64,000 nt of DNA from assembly GCF_029767755.1 (NCBI RefSeq), contig NZ_JARUQS010000001.1, forward strand, positions 930,001 to 994,000, given 5' to 3'. Source of the stretch: Thiomicrorhabdus sp. zzn3. Lineage in GTDB: Bacteria; Pseudomonadota; Gammaproteobacteria; Thiomicrospirales; Thiomicrospiraceae. The stretch's first letter is position 1, and each line of letters opens with the position of its first letter. The notes beneath the pieces were generated by a model. That model saw nothing but the letters and a program-made list of their open reading frames with translations. It ran no database searches and was not told the DNA's origin. Positions 50,915 to 61,039 of this stretch are shown here, one piece after another. Both the position numbers and the translations under genes were made by a program.

Positions 50915-52357
50915 ATGAGTCAGTTAAAACTTTCTACTGAAGGTTGGTCAAATCAGTCACTGTTTATTCTGGCTGCTGTCGGTTCCGCTGTAGGATTGGG
51001 AAATATTTGGAAGTTTCCCTATATCACTGGAGAAAATGGCGGCGGCGCTTTTGTTTTAGTTTATCTGGCTTGTGTTCTGTTAATCGGCATACCTGTCCTG
51101 CTTTCCGAAATTGCACTGGGCAGAGCCGGCAAGGCCAATCCGGTTCAAGCCATGGCCAACCTCTCCCGCGAGCACTCTGCAAGCTCTTTGTGGTTTCTCT
51201 TGGGCTTAAACGGGGTTCTGGCCGGAGCACTGATTCTTTCGTTCTATACGGTGATTGCCGGCTGGGGAGTCTCTTACTTTTTTGAAAGTATGAAAGGGGC
51301 TTTTATCAACATCGACTCCGCAGGGGCCAGCCAACACTTTAATATGCTGGTATCCAATCCTTATGAGCTGTTGTTTTGGCACAGTGTGGTCTCACTGTTT
51401 ACGGTAATCGTAGTGGCCAAAGGGGTTAAAAGCGGTATTGAACGTGCCATCAGTTACATGATGCCGGGATTACTGCTGATTCTCCTGATCCTACTCGGCT
51501 ATGCCACCACAACCGGAGCGTTTGGACAGAGTTTTAGTTTTTTGTTTTCCCCGAATTTTTCTAAACTCAGCTGGGAAGCGGTCTTAATCGCCATGGGGCA
51601 CGCCTTTTTTACCTTGAGTATCGGTTTGGGAACGATGATGGTTTACGGTTCTTATCTCTCTCAAAAACACTCCATTGTTAAGGCAGGGTTATGGATTGCC
51701 GCGGCCGATACGCTGATCGCGCTGTTAGCCGGCCTGGTCATTTTTTCGGTGGTGTTTGCCAATGGCTTAGAGCCGGGGGCTGGCCCTGGGTTGTTATTTC
51801 AAACACTTCCGATTGCGTTTGGACAGATGAGTGGCGGCTGGTTTTTTGGCACCTTGTTCTTTGCCTTAGTGGTCATGGCCGCATTGAGTTCGACCATCTC
51901 CTTAATTGAACCTGCAGTCAGTTGGTTTGACCAAAACTGGGGGATTAAACGTTTGCATGCAGCCTGGATTTTGGGTGCATTGATTTGGTTAATCGGTATC
52001 GGTACGGTGCTTTCTTTTAATGCCTGGTCAGATGTGCACTTTTTAGGTGAGCGAACCTTCTTTGACAGTGTTGACTTTATTACGGCCAATATCATGTTGC
52101 CGATGGGTGGATTGCTCATGTCGATGTTCGTTGCTTGGGTGATGACGAAAGAGCAACGCCAACAAGAAATTGAACTGAGTTCAAATTGGATGAAGTGGTA
52201 TCTGCTTGACTTGAAATGGTTTGCACCGGTAGCGATTTTGATCGTATTTGCGACCAATCTGGTTGAAGCTGACAGTGTTTGGATGATGGTGGCCGTGGCG
52301 CTGATCGCCTATGCTGTCTATGTGATTAATGCGATTCGCAATGGTCGCAGCCTATGA
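50915..52357 (+). CDS. Sodium-dependent transporter, NSS/SNF family
   Basis: A 480-residue transporter with about 12 helices. The classic N-terminal LeuT-fold signature is complete: AAVGSAVGLGNIWKFPYITG followed by ENGGGAFVLVYL. Bacterial members take up amino acids with sodium. Substrate not predictable. GGAAGATAC occurs twice just before the ATG, so two overlapping ribosome sites may be available. Followed by a strong terminator. Confidence 0.92.
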   Translation: MSQLKLSTEGWSNQSLFILAAVGSAVGLGNIWKFPYITGENGGGAFVLVYLACVLLIGIPVLLSEIALGRAGKANPVQAMANLSREHSASSLWFLLGLNGVLAGALILSFYTVIAGWGVSYFFESMKGAFINIDSAGASQHFNMLVSNPYELLFWHSVVSLFTVIVVAKGVKSGIERAISYMMPGLLLILLILLGYATTTGAFGQSFSFLFSPNFSKLSWEAVLIAMGHAFFTLSIGLGTMMVYGSYLSQKHSIVKAGLWIAAADTLIALLAGLVIFSVVFANGLEPGAGPGLLFQTLPIAFGQMSGGWFFGTLFFALVVMAALSSTISLIEPAVSWFDQNWGIKRLHAAWILGALIWLIGIGTVLSFNAWSDVHFLGERTFFDSVDFITANIMLPMGGLLMSMFVAWVMTKEQRQQEIELSSNWMKWYLLDLKWFAPVAILIVFATNLVEADSVWMMVAVALIAYAVYVINAIRNGRSL

Positions 52358-52380
52358 ACCTGAATCAATAATCTCTGCTA

Positions 52381-52413
52381 CATAAAAAAGAAGGCCATGC
52401 CTTCTTTTTTATG
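52381..52413. terminator. Bidirectional terminator between convergent genes
   Basis: A perfect 15-bp stem, CATAAAAAAGAAGGC / GCCTTCTTTTTTATG, with a CAT loop and T-runs on both strands. Confidence 0.92.
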
Positions 52414-52436
52414 TAGCCCATCCACCAACGCGTTTG

Positions 52437-52916
52437 TTAATATTGAGCGGTATATTGGTTCTGAATCATGCGATGCATCTCGAGGTATTTTGCATTCATT
52501 TTACGCTGCAGGGTATGCGAATACCGTAAAATTGAACGCATCACGTGAAAGGTTACTAAAGGGTGGCTCTCAACCAGAGATTCGAATTTATCGCGACGCA
52601 ACATCAGTACCTCGCTCTGATTTTTTGCAATCAGTCGCAAAGAGTGGGGGACGCCGTCCAAAAAGCTGAGTTCTCCCGTCATGCTTCCGGTTTTCAGGGA
52701 GTCGATTGAAATCGATTTGTCCGGTGTTAACATCTTCAGGACTTCCAATTTGCCGGTAATCAGAATGTACAAGGTGTCATCTTGTGATCCTTCATAAAAC
52801 AGTACCTCGCCTGGTTCAAGTTGGCGGTGTTCAACCGCAGATGCAAGAATTTCACACTCCTCTTCGGTGACATCTTGGCCCAGAACGGAATTGGCAATCT
52901 TTTTGGCAACGGACAT
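52437..52916 (-). CDS. Single-domain cyclic-nucleotide-binding protein
   Basis: A 159-residue protein that is essentially one cNMP-binding domain: EPGEVLFYEGSQDDTLYILI, GSMTGELSFLDGVPHSLRLI with the phosphate-binding cassette, and a C-terminal helix. The GELSFLDGVPHSL loop keeps Glu but has His-Ser where cAMP receptors have Arg-Ser/Thr, so cAMP binding is uncertain. It has no DNA-binding or output domain. Isolated gene. Confidence 0.87.
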   Translation of the reverse strand: MSVAKKIANSVLGQDVTEEECEILASAVEHRQLEPGEVLFYEGSQDDTLYILITGKLEVLKMLTPDKSISIDSLKTGSMTGELSFLDGVPHSLRLIAKNQSEVLMLRRDKFESLVESHPLVTFHVMRSILRYSHTLQRKMNAKYLEMHRMIQNQYTAQY

Positions 52917-53065
52917 AGTTAAACCCTTTAGCTGAATGGATAATCTTTACGATAAGGTGAAGGCTTATTCTCAATTCTACGCATTAAGAAAGGGGATTTC
53001 TATATGCTTGCGCTATTTGTGCAAGATATCAACTCCACGATCCTTGGCTCGATTGCAATATCGGT

Positions 53066-53329
53066 TTAGGGGATTGAAGGAGGCTTAGGTCCGTCGATAC
53101 GCTCTACAGGGAAAAAAGCATCAAAGAAACTGCTTAGGCCGAGAACAAACAATAGGATCAAAACAAACACCACTAAAATAGATAAGGCTTGTTTATTTTC
53201 GACAAACTTGGCTTTCCAGCGTTCCCCTTTAATCTGCGGCCAAATAAAGTACAAAAACACGCCAACAGCCACTAACTGCAGTGCAATCAGCAAATATTGA
53301 AGAGTAGGGGGTAGGTCGCTCTCAACCAT
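53066..53329 (-). CDS. Small two-helix membrane protein
   Basis: An 87-residue protein with two membrane helices (YLLIALQLVAVGVFLYFIWP and ALSILVVFVLILLFVLGLSS) and a short proline-rich tail (RIDGPKPPSIP). Not recognised. It follows dapE by 13 bases on the same strand, so it is probably translated from the same mRNA. A CAGGCCTG octamer lies in the gap. Confidence 0.65.
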   Translation of the reverse strand: MVESDLPPTLQYLLIALQLVAVGVFLYFIWPQIKGERWKAKFVENKQALSILVVFVLILLFVLGLSSFFDAFFPVERIDGPKPPSIP

Positions 53330-53342
53330 AGATCAGGCCTGC

Positions 53343-54479
53343 TTATTTTTGTATCAACAAATTAACCAAAATTTGATAGTAAATCTCGGTTAGGTGGTTT
53401 AAATCCGTCACACTGACACATTCATTGACTTTATGGATCGTAGCATTGAGCGGACCGAGCTCAATAACTTGTGCTCCGGTGGTTGCGATAAAACGTCCGT
53501 CAGAGGTTCCTCCCCCAGTAGAAAGTTTAGGTTCATAGCCCATGACAGATTGTGTTGCCTGCTTCACCGCCTGAATCAACTCACCTTCTGCAGGAGTAAT
53601 AAACGGCAGTCCGGAGAGATTCCATTGCAAATCATAATTTAAATTGTGATGGTCTAAAATGGCATGTACCCCTTCTTTCAGGGTTTCCGGGGTGTGCTCG
53701 GTTGAAAATCTGAAATTAAACTGCACTTCGACATGACCGGGTATCACATTAGTCGCCCCAGTACCGCCATTAATATTAGAAATTTGCAAAGAGGTCGGAG
53801 GGAAATACTCATTGCCGTGATCCCACTGTACATGCACTAACTGTTCGAGCGCTGGTGCGAGTGTATGAATTGGATTTTCCGCCAGCTCGGGATAGGCGAT
53901 ATGCCCCTGAATACCTTGGACGGTGAGCGTACCGCTCAACGAGCCTCGGCGTCCGTTTTTGATGGAGTCGCCTAATTTTTGGTCGCTGGACGGTTCCCCA
54001 ACCAAACAGTAGTCAAATTTTTCTTGGCGTGCTTCCAGCGCTTCGATCACTTTGACGGTCCCGTCAACCGCAGGACCTTCTTCATCACTGGTAATCAAAT
54101 AACCAATCGAACCAGCGTGATCTGGAAACTTTTCAATAAAACGTTTAGACGCGACCATAAAACAAGCAATGCTGCTTTTCATGTCCGCTGCGCCACGGGC
54201 ATAGAGCATGTCACCATCTATCTGGGCGGAAAAGGGAGGGTATTTCCACTCGTTTTCAGGGCCAGTTGGCACCACATCGGTATGCCCGGCGAAAACAATA
54301 AAAGGACCTTCAGATCCTTTACGCGCCCAGAGGTTGCTAACGTCACCAAAAGGCATATGTTCTATGCTGAACCCAAGCGGTTCAAGGTAGTTGCCAATAA
54401 GTTGTTGGCAACCTTTATCGTTTGGTGTCACCGAATCAATCCGAAGCAGTTGTTGGGCAAGCTGAATGGTTTCGCTCAT
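53343..54479 (-). CDS. dapE: Succinyl-diaminopimelate desuccinylase DapE
   Basis: About 378 residues of an M20 metallohydrolase. Zinc ligands are recognisable in [18 protein letters not shown] (His and Asp), [17 protein letters not shown] and [14 protein letters not shown] (Glu). Start: ATG at 54479; a GTG at 54485 is slightly closer to the AGGAA. Removes succinate from N-succinyl-LL-diaminopimelate in lysine and peptidoglycan precursor synthesis. It lies about 90 bases after the ArsC-family gene, the same order as yffB-dapE of E. coli. Confidence 0.95.
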   Translation of the reverse strand: MSETIQLAQQLLRIDSVTPNDKGCQQLIGNYLEPLGFSIEHMPFGDVSNLWARKGSEGPFIVFAGHTDVVPTGPENEWKYPPFSAQIDGDMLYARGAADMKSSIACFMVASKRFIEKFPDHAGSIGYLITSDEEGPAVDGTVKVIEALEARQEKFDYCLVGEPSSDQKLGDSIKNGRRGSLSGTLTVQGIQGHIAYPELAENPIHTLAPALEQLVHVQWDHGNEYFPPTSLQISNINGGTGATNVIPGHVEVQFNFRFSTEHTPETLKEGVHAILDHHNLNYDLQWNLSGLPFITPAEGELIQAVKQATQSVMGYEPKLSTGGGTSDGRFIATTGAQVIELGPLNATIHKVNECVSVTDLNHLTEIYYQILVNLLIQK

Positions 54480-54570
54480 GGGCACGAAATTCCTATTGGT
54501 TAAAGAATGACAATGAAAAAATGACCTTACGGTGTTGTTTACTACTCAAGGTAAATGATTTGACAAGCAA

Positions 54571-54912
54571 TTACTCTATCAATGATTGGTACGTTTTCTC
54601 GTCAAACCCGACCAGCACGTGGTTATTCACCTCTAAAACCGGACGTTTTATCAGAGTTGGCCTATCCTGCAAAATCGTTAAATCACCGGCGGCCATCAAG
54701 GCCTGTTTTTGCCCCTCATCCAACTGCTTCCAGCTGGTACTACGCTTGTTAACGAGTTTTTCGAGTGGTTGTACTTGCAGCCAGGATTCAAGTAATGGCA
54801 TGTCCAGACCTTGCTTTTTGAAGTCATGGAACTCATAACCGATTTGGTGCGCATCTAAAAATTTTCGGGCTTTTTTAACCGTATCACAATTCGGGATGCC
54901 GTACATTTTCAT
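54571..54912 (-). CDS. ArsC-family reductase (YffB/Spx type)
   Basis: A 113-residue thioredoxin-fold protein of the arsenate-reductase family: KMYGIPNCDTVKKARKFLDA with the reactive Cys, and TILQDRPTLIKRPVLEVN with the conserved Arg-Pro region. YffB-like members are glutathione-dependent thiol reductases of unknown substrate, not proven arsenate reductases. Upstream of dapE, as in E. coli. Confidence 0.9.
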   Translation of the reverse strand: MKMYGIPNCDTVKKARKFLDAHQIGYEFHDFKKQGLDMPLLESWLQVQPLEKLVNKRSTSWKQLDEGQKQALMAAGDLTILQDRPTLIKRPVLEVNNHVLVGFDEKTYQSLIE

Positions 54913-55015
54913 AGATTTTTAATATCCAGTTAGACCTAAGAAGCTTAATTATATCGATAAACTGGATGCATTTGTTCAGAAGAGCTTTAGCCAGCCTAAA
55001 AACCACTCAGGAGTT

Positions 55016-55044
55016 TTGTATCTGCCATGCCAAGAAGGTATACT
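55016..55044 (+). promoter_or_regulatory. Sigma-70 promoter of dapD
   Basis: TTGTAT (55016-55021) and TATACT (55039-55044) are 17 bases apart, about 45 bases before the dapD ATG. Its position supports the start at 55089, since a longer protein would have to begin upstream of the promoter. Confidence 0.6.
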
Positions 55045-55088
55045 TCTCGGTTTACTTATTCTTAACACTTTTCAACGAGAATGAAATT

Positions 55089-55988
55089 ATGACGATTAAG
55101 CGAATTGGACACCGTTATAGTGATGCTAAAACCGGTGTAACCCTAGATGTATGGTTTCCCCGTTCTAATAAAGAAATTGCCCGTAGCTGCTTGGCTTTAA
55201 AAGCAGGCCTGATTAAAAGTGATTTCGTTACGGTAGAAATCGCTTCGGTTGATGATGCGCCGAAATCTGCTGAAGATGCTTATCTTCGACTGCATTTGCT
55301 ATCTGAATGCGCTTACAAGCCTCATGATGTCAATTTGGACGGTGTATTCGGACTGTTAACCAATGTTGCCTGGACGAGTGCGGGTCCGGTGTTGCCATCA
55401 GAGGTTGAGAATCTGCGTGAAGCGATTGCCGGAGAAGATGTTCAGTTTAACGTCACTTCGATTGATAAGTTCCCGCGTATGACGGATTATGTAATTCCTG
55501 AAGGCGTGCGTATCGGGGATGCGGATCGTGTAAGACTGGGGGCCCACTTAGCTCCGGGGACAACCGTTATGCATGAAGGCTTTGTCAATTTTAATGCTGG
55601 TACGCTTGGTAATTCAATGGTTGAAGGCCGTATCAGTGCCGGTGTGGTCGTCGGAAACAACAGTGACATCGGCGGTGGCGCTTCGATTATGGGCACACTT
55701 TCCGGCGGCGGTAAACAGGTCATTTCAATGGGTGAGAGAAACCTGTTGGGTGCCAATGCGGGCCTTGGTATTTCACTAGGGGATGACTGTATTGTTGAGT
55801 CAGGCCTCTATTTGACCGCCGGTACAAAAGTCAAAATGCCGGACGGTTCGGTTATTTCTGCACGTGAACTGTCAGGGCAGTCTAAACTATTGTTCAGACG
55901 CCACAGTCAAACAGGTCAAGTGGAGGCTATTGTTACAGATGGCTCTGTATGGGGTGGTCTAAACACTATGCTGCATAGCAACGACTGA
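55089..55988 (+). CDS. dapD: Tetrahydrodipicolinate N-succinyltransferase DapD
   Basis: A 299-residue left-handed beta-helix enzyme. The C-terminal half is made of hexapeptide repeats and contains [40 protein letters not shown] and [17 protein letters not shown]. This is the DapD type of Pseudomonas and actinobacteria and differs from the enterobacterial one. The N-terminal domain is about 40 residues shorter than in Pseudomonas. A longer open frame to 54966 is rejected because it contains the promoter. It succinylates tetrahydrodipicolinate in the lysine/DAP route. Confidence 0.93.
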   Translation: MTIKRIGHRYSDAKTGVTLDVWFPRSNKEIARSCLALKAGLIKSDFVTVEIASVDDAPKSAEDAYLRLHLLSECAYKPHDVNLDGVFGLLTNVAWTSAGPVLPSEVENLREAIAGEDVQFNVTSIDKFPRMTDYVIPEGVRIGDADRVRLGAHLAPGTTVMHEGFVNFNAGTLGNSMVEGRISAGVVVGNNSDIGGGASIMGTLSGGGKQVISMGERNLLGANAGLGISLGDDCIVESGLYLTAGTKVKMPDGSVISARELSGQSKLLFRRHSQTGQVEAIVTDGSVWGGLNTMLHSND

Positions 55989-56008
55989 TCACCACCGTTC
56001 ACGGCTAA

Positions 56009-56035
56009 ATTACCCAGCGTGCCTGGCTGGGTAAT
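56009..56035 (+). terminator. Possible terminator after dapD
   Basis: ATTACCCAGC / GCTGGGTAAT hairpin; the following T-rich stretch starts several bases later, so it is weaker than the others. Confidence 0.55.
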
Positions 56036-56162
56036 CTCATTTCTGATCTTTTCTTCTTTTATGTTTTTATTTAAGGGTTTTCCCCTACGTCCCCTTTATT
56101 TACCGTTGATTGCCGTTAAAATATTGGATTTAATTTCGATCACTTTTAGGGCATAAATTCAA

Positions 56163-56546
56163 ATGGGAAAAGTTTTAGGAATGGATCACGTCAGCATTAT
56201 CGTGAGCGATGCTGAACGTTCTTTAAAGTTTTATCGGACACTTCTTGGTCTTACCGTTTTACCGCGACCGCACTTGGGATTTCCTGGTTATTGGCTAGAC
56301 CTGCATAACGGTCAAAGCCTACACATCATGCAACTGGACAATCCAAATAAAAACACTCAACGCCCTGAGCACGGCGGCCGCGACTATCATTTTGCGTTAC
56401 GTATCGATTCAGTTTTGGATTTTGCCAGTAAGCTCGACCGAATGAATATCCGTTATACATTAAGTCGTTCTGGAAGAAAGGCGTTGTTTGTCAGAGACCC
56501 AGACCAAAATGCCTTTGAGTTATTTGAATATTCAACGCACCATTGA
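56163..56546 (+). CDS. VOC-family (glyoxalase/bleomycin-resistance fold) protein
   Basis: A 127-residue VOC protein starting LGMDHVSIIVSDAERSLKFY with the first metal ligand His, then DLHNGQSLHIMQLDNP, RDYHFALRIDSVLD and QNAFELFEYS with the terminal Glu. Such proteins bind a divalent metal and act on small molecules in many different reactions. Substrate unknown. Convergent with glnD. Confidence 0.88.
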   Translation: MGKVLGMDHVSIIVSDAERSLKFYRTLLGLTVLPRPHLGFPGYWLDLHNGQSLHIMQLDNPNKNTQRPEHGGRDYHFALRIDSVLDFASKLDRMNIRYTLSRSGRKALFVRDPDQNAFELFEYSTHH

Positions 56547-56586
56547 AAAAGCCTAAATGGCTTTAGTTGCCTACGCAGGGAGAAAC

Positions 56587-59232
56587 TCACGCATCCTTCT
56601 CAATTAAAGTGAGTAAGGCCTGGGTTAACTCTTCCTTTTTATGTGAATCGGTAATGGCGTGATTTTCTGTATCACTGATTAGGAAAACATCTTCTGCTTT
56701 TTCACCCACCGTATTGATTTTGGCATCGTGCAGACGGATATTGCAGGTTTTCAGCGCATAACCAATTCGTGACAGCAAACCGGGAATATCCCTGGTATGG
56801 ATAGTCAGTTCCGTCAAGTGTTTATTCAACTTGTGATAAGTAATTTCAGTCGGCGTTTCAAAACAACGAATACGGCGATTTGCAATCATCATCTGCACCT
56901 CCGCAGGCTCCATCTCCGGCTGTTTAAGCTGCGCTCGAATTTTTTCAATAATCGCATTAACGATTTGATCGTCGGAAACGCGGTGTAGATCATTATCTAA
57001 AATATAAAGCACGACCAGGGTCATCCTTAATGAGGTGGAATAAATGCGCGCTTCCATAACATTGAGATGCAACTTATCTAATGCATGCGTAATATGCGCA
57101 AACAGGAAATCACGGTCCGGCATATAGAGCACCAATTCGGTCGCCCCTTTTTGCGGCAGGTTATGCAAATAGATATGCGTCTCTGAGAGGTCGGCTTGAT
57201 AACACAGCTGGGTAATCCGCGCGACATCTGCCGGGGTTTGACGGCTGAAGAACTCCGTTTTTAACAAACTGTCCCACAAGGGTTGATAGCGGGCCGAATT
57301 CAAGCCGTGTTTACTTAACAAGTCTTTAGCACGCTCCTGGGTTTGCAATGCTTTTTTGGCGCGATTTTTCGGCATACTGGATTTTTCATCCAATACCTTG
57401 CTGGTTTCGTTGTAGAGCTCCAGGAAGAGCGCATTCTTCCAGTCATTCCAGACATCGTCTGAGGTCGCACAAACATCTGCAACCGTCAACAGATAGAGAT
57501 AATCAAGATGCTGCTGATTTTTTACCAACTCGGCAAATTGATGAATTACCGCAGGATCACTTAAATCTTTCTTTTGCGCCACTCCGGAAAAATCTAAATG
57601 GTGACGTACCAACCAGCTGATCATTTGGACATCGGTTTCCGGTAGATTGTGATTTATACCGAATTCAACCGCATCTTCCGCCCCTAAGACTTCATGATCG
57701 CCACCCCGACCTTTGGCGATATCATGAAACAGTCCAGCTAAAAACAGGACTTCGGGTTTGCAGACCTGCTTGGCAATTTGATGTGCCGTTGGGTATTCAT
57801 AAGCGTACTCTTCAACAAAGAAGCGGCGTAAATTGCGAATAACCAGGATAGTATGGTCGTCCACCGTGTACGCGTGAAAGATATTGAATTGCATCAAACC
57901 GGTTATGCTTCTAAATACGGGGAGGTAGGCACTTAAAATGCCATAGCTATGCATGCGACGCAGCGCCGCATTAACCCCTTTAGGCTGTCGGAAAATTTCG
58001 ATAAACAGCGCCTTGTTGATGGGATCATTGCGAAAATCTTCGTCAATCAAGCCCAAGTTATCACGAATGGAACGAATCGTATTGGAGCGGATTCCTTCGA
58101 TTTGCGGGTAGTGCTGCAAAATCAGAAAAACCTCGAGCAGAGCCGTCGGAAAAACTTCAAAGACATTGTCTTGTGCAATATCCAGATAATTATCCACGAG
58201 TTTGAAACGGCTGTTTAAGCGTTCGATAATCGGCTGATTCGTGTTGAAAATCTCTTCACGAAAATGTTGCAATAAAATCTCATTAAGCTTAACCACGCTT
58301 TGAACATTTCGATAGTAGCTGTTCATGAACTGCTCAACCGCCATCTTTTCCGGAGTATCTTGATAGCCAAACTGTTCAGCAAGAAACTGTTGATGATCAA
58401 ATTGCAGACGGTCTTCACGGCGTTTCTTCATGCGATGCAATGCAAAACGTACGCGATTTAAATACTTGTAAGCGGCTTCCATTTCCCGAAACTCTTCCGG
58501 AGTCAAGAAATGTTTTTGCACCAGTTGGTTAATCGAAGAGGCCTTAAAATGGCGCTTAGCCACCCAGTAAATAGTCTGGATGTCACGCAAACCGCCCGGA
58601 CTTTCTTTGACATTGGGCTCTAATTGATAGGTGGTGTCGTGGAAACGGTGATGACGTGCAACCTGTTCATCGTATTTGGCTTGAAAAAAAGCCTGACTCG
58701 GCCAAAACGTTTTATTGTCCCAAAAAAGAGTAAGACGTTGATAAAGTTCATAGTTTCCGGTAATCCAGCGTGCCTCCAGAAGGTTGGTGGCAGTGGAAAC
58801 ATCTTCCAAACCAGCGTCAAAACATTCTTGTACCGTGCGTACCGCGTGACCTACATCAAACCCCAAATCCCACAAAAAAGTAATGAACTGCGAAAAGGCC
58901 TCTTCATTCTGATTATTCTCATCAACCAATATCAAAACATCAATATCGGAATAGGGGTGCAGCTCCCCTCGACCGTAGCCGCCAACCGCCAACAAGGCGG
59001 CTGAATTAGAGTCGGGAATAAAGCGTTGCCAAATCTTTTTGATGATTTGATCGATAAAGGTCGCGCGTTCTTTTACCAGTTCGGCGACGGCCGTTCCCTG
59101 ATCAAATTGCTGAAATTGATAGTCACGAAACTGGTTCAGTGTTTCTCGGCCGGCTTTGATTGCGTCCAAAGGTCGCTCGGCATGATCCAGAGCCTCGACA
59201 AAGCAAGGAGGGGAAACACTCTCAGAGTTCAT
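56587..59232 (-). CDS. glnD: Protein-PII uridylyltransferase/uridylyl-removing enzyme GlnD
   Basis: A protein of about 881 residues. Domains in order: nucleotidyltransferase (AVGGYGRGELHPYSDIDVLI), central helical part, HD phosphohydrolase (FLAGLFHDIAKGRGGDHEVL) and two ACT domains at the C-terminus (ELVLYMPDRDFLFAHITHAL; LTIHTRDIPGLLSRIGYALK). It uridylylates PII when glutamine is low and removes the group when high. Start: ATG at 59232; a TTG at 59253 would extend it by 7 residues. It follows map on the same strand, the E. coli order. Confidence 0.96.
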   Translation of the reverse strand: MNSESVSPPCFVEALDHAERPLDAIKAGRETLNQFRDYQFQQFDQGTAVAELVKERATFIDQIIKKIWQRFIPDSNSAALLAVGGYGRGELHPYSDIDVLILVDENNQNEEAFSQFITFLWDLGFDVGHAVRTVQECFDAGLEDVSTATNLLEARWITGNYELYQRLTLFWDNKTFWPSQAFFQAKYDEQVARHHRFHDTTYQLEPNVKESPGGLRDIQTIYWVAKRHFKASSINQLVQKHFLTPEEFREMEAAYKYLNRVRFALHRMKKRREDRLQFDHQQFLAEQFGYQDTPEKMAVEQFMNSYYRNVQSVVKLNEILLQHFREEIFNTNQPIIERLNSRFKLVDNYLDIAQDNVFEVFPTALLEVFLILQHYPQIEGIRSNTIRSIRDNLGLIDEDFRNDPINKALFIEIFRQPKGVNAALRRMHSYGILSAYLPVFRSITGLMQFNIFHAYTVDDHTILVIRNLRRFFVEEYAYEYPTAHQIAKQVCKPEVLFLAGLFHDIAKGRGGDHEVLGAEDAVEFGINHNLPETDVQMISWLVRHHLDFSGVAQKKDLSDPAVIHQFAELVKNQQHLDYLYLLTVADVCATSDDVWNDWKNALFLELYNETSKVLDEKSSMPKNRAKKALQTQERAKDLLSKHGLNSARYQPLWDSLLKTEFFSRQTPADVARITQLCYQADLSETHIYLHNLPQKGATELVLYMPDRDFLFAHITHALDKLHLNVMEARIYSTSLRMTLVVLYILDNDLHRVSDDQIVNAIIEKIRAQLKQPEMEPAEVQMMIANRRIRCFETPTEITYHKLNKHLTELTIHTRDIPGLLSRIGYALKTCNIRLHDAKINTVGEKAEDVFLISDTENHAITDSHKKEELTQALLTLIEKDA

Positions 59233-59271
59233 ATCAATAAGGCCTTTTGTCAAACTGTTTAAAGGGAGGCT

Positions 59272-60060
59272 TTAGGATTTGGGCAGCATAGGCATTTCAT
59301 CTTTACGCAATGTAAAGATCTCATAACCGGATTCCGTGACAACCAAGGTATGCTCCCATTGAGCTGAAAGCTTACGGTCTTTTGTTACAACCGTCCAGTT
59401 ATCGCCCAACAATTTCACCTCTTTTCTACCCAGATTGATCATAGGCTCAATCGTGAACACCATACCTGGCTGTAAAACAATCTCTTTTAACTCCGGAGCA
59501 GCATAGTGCAGTACCTGAGGCTCTTCATGAAAATCGGCACCAATGCCATGTCCGCAATATTCCCGAACCACTGAAAAATTATGTTTTTCAGCGTGCTCTT
59601 GAATAGCCAAGGCAACATCAAATAAAGTGGCTCCAGGTTTCACCTGTTCAATACCCAGCCACAAACACTCACGCGCCACTTCGCATAGACGGTGGGCAAA
59701 CGGCTTAACCTCACCAACCTCAAACATCATGCTGGTATCGCCGTGATAGCCATCCTTGATCACCGTTACATCAATATTGACGATGTCGCCTTTCTTCAGT
59801 TTTTTGCCGTAATCCGGGATGCCGTGACAAACCACATGGTTAATAGAGATGCAGCTTGAAGCCGGGAAACCGTGGTAATTCAAGGTGGCCGGAATAGTTC
59901 CCTGTTGTTCTACCATAAAATTATGCATGCGCTCATTAAGCTCACCAGTGGAAACACCGGGAACAACATAAGGTGTAATCATATCCAGTACTTCAGCCGC
60001 CAAACGGCCTGCTACTCTCATTTTCTCGATTTCGTCTGCGGTTTTGATTTTAATTGCCAT
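59272..60060 (-). CDS. map: Methionine aminopeptidase Map
   Basis: A 262-residue type I methionine aminopeptidase. Metal ligands are in VNIDVTVIKDGYHGDTSMMF (two Asp), CGHGIGADFHEEPQ (His), MVFTIEPMI and QWEHTLVV (Glu). The start is the ATG at 60060, giving MAIKIKTADEIEKM; a longer frame to 60195 would cover the rpsB promoter and is rejected. Removes the initiator methionine from new proteins. Divergent from rpsB, as in E. coli. Confidence 0.96.
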   Translation of the reverse strand: MAIKIKTADEIEKMRVAGRLAAEVLDMITPYVVPGVSTGELNERMHNFMVEQQGTIPATLNYHGFPASSCISINHVVCHGIPDYGKKLKKGDIVNIDVTVIKDGYHGDTSMMFEVGEVKPFAHRLCEVARECLWLGIEQVKPGATLFDVALAIQEHAEKHNFSVVREYCGHGIGADFHEEPQVLHYAAPELKEIVLQPGMVFTIEPMINLGRKEVKLLGDNWTVVTKDRKLSAQWEHTLVVTESGYEIFTLRKDEMPMLPKS

Positions 60061-60123
60061 GTAGAGATCACTTTTTGAAATGCACTTGAAAAGTACGTTT
60101 TTTTGCTTTTTTACCGATTTAAA

Positions 60124-60152
60124 TTGTGAAGTTTTATGAAATATGGTATAAA
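60124..60152 (+). promoter_or_regulatory. Sigma-70 promoter of the rpsB operon, GC-rich discriminator
   Basis: TTGTGA (60124-60129) and TATAAA (60147-60152) are 17 bases apart. The bases after the -10 are GC-rich (TGCGGCGCC), as in promoters under stringent control by ppGpp. Confidence 0.7.
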
Positions 60153-60260
60153 TGCGGCGCCTTTCGAATGAGAGGAATTTTAACAGAAAATCCACACGTT
60201 TACCGAGACATAAAACGGGGTGCTTGAAACAGTGAACAGTGTTTTAAGTTCGTTTTATAT

Positions 60261-60281
60261 GGGTAAGCGGAGGCTTAACCC
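60261..60281 (+). promoter_or_regulatory. rpsB leader hairpin (possible S2 autoregulatory element)
   Basis: GGGTAAGC / GCTTAACCC form a hairpin just before the ribosome site GGAG and the rpsB ATG. In E. coli, S2 represses translation from its own leader; a comparable role here is inference. Confidence 0.45.
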
Positions 60282-60298
60282 AAAATGGAGAAAAAACC

Positions 60299-61039
60299 AT
60301 GGCTAAAGTGACTATGCGTCAAATGTTGGAAGCCGGTGTTCACTTCGGACACCAAACTCGCTACTGGAACCCTAAGATGTCTGAGTACATCTTTGGAGCG
60401 CGTAACAAAATCCACATCGTTAACTTAGAAAAAACACTACCGATGTTCAATGATGCGTTGAACATGATGGGAAGCATTGCTGCAAACAAGGGAAAAGTAA
60501 TGTTTGTAGGAACTAAGCGTGCTGCACGTGATATCGTTGCTCAAGAAGCGCAACGTTGCGGTATGCCTTACGTAAATCACCGCTGGTTAGGTGGTATGCT
60601 GACCAACTTCAAAACCATCAAACAATCTATCAAGCGCCTAAAAGAGCTTGAAGCAATGGAACAAGATGGAACTTTTGAAAAAATCACTAAAAAAGAAGCG
60701 CTAATGCTTAGCCGTCAGAAAGACAAACTGGAGTTGTCTTTGGGCGGTATCAAAGATATGCGTGCCATGCCTGACGCAATCTTTGTGATCGATACTGGAA
60801 ATGAATCTATTGCAATCCAAGAAGCAAAAAACCTTGGTATTCCAGTGATTGGTGTTGTTGATACCAACAATGATCCACGCAATGTTGACTACGTTATTCC
60901 TGGTAACGATGATGCTATCCGTGCTATCAGCCTATACCTGAGCTCTGCTGCTGATGCAATCATCGAAGGTAAAAACACAATTACAACCGCTGTTGAAGGC
61001 GATGATTTCGTAGAAGCTGAAGAGAAAGCTGCGGAATAA
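60299..61039 (+). CDS. rpsB: 30S ribosomal protein S2
   Basis: A 246-residue S2 protein: [78 protein letters not shown]. The C-terminus is acidic, as in gammaproteobacteria. Codon use is strongly biased, as in highly expressed genes. First gene of rpsB-tsf-pyrH-frr-uppS. A CAGGCCTG octamer lies 7 bases after the stop. Confidence 0.98.
   Translation: MAKVTMRQMLEAGVHFGHQTRYWNPKMSEYIFGARNKIHIVNLEKTLPMFNDALNMMGSIAANKGKVMFVGTKRAARDIVAQEAQRCGMPYVNHRWLGGMLTNFKTIKQSIKRLKELEAMEQDGTFEKITKKEALMLSRQKDKLELSLGGIKDMRAMPDAIFVIDTGNESIAIQEAKNLGIPVIGVVDTNNDPRNVDYVIPGNDDAIRAISLYLSSAADAIIEGKNTITTAVEGDDFVEAEEKAAE

Noticed and set aside
54966-55088. 41-codon extension of DapD
   Set aside because: It contains the likely dapD promoter and has no resemblance to DapD N-termini.
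60061-60195. 45-codon extension of Map
   Set aside because: It would cover the divergent rpsB promoter, and Map proteins start near the chosen ATG.
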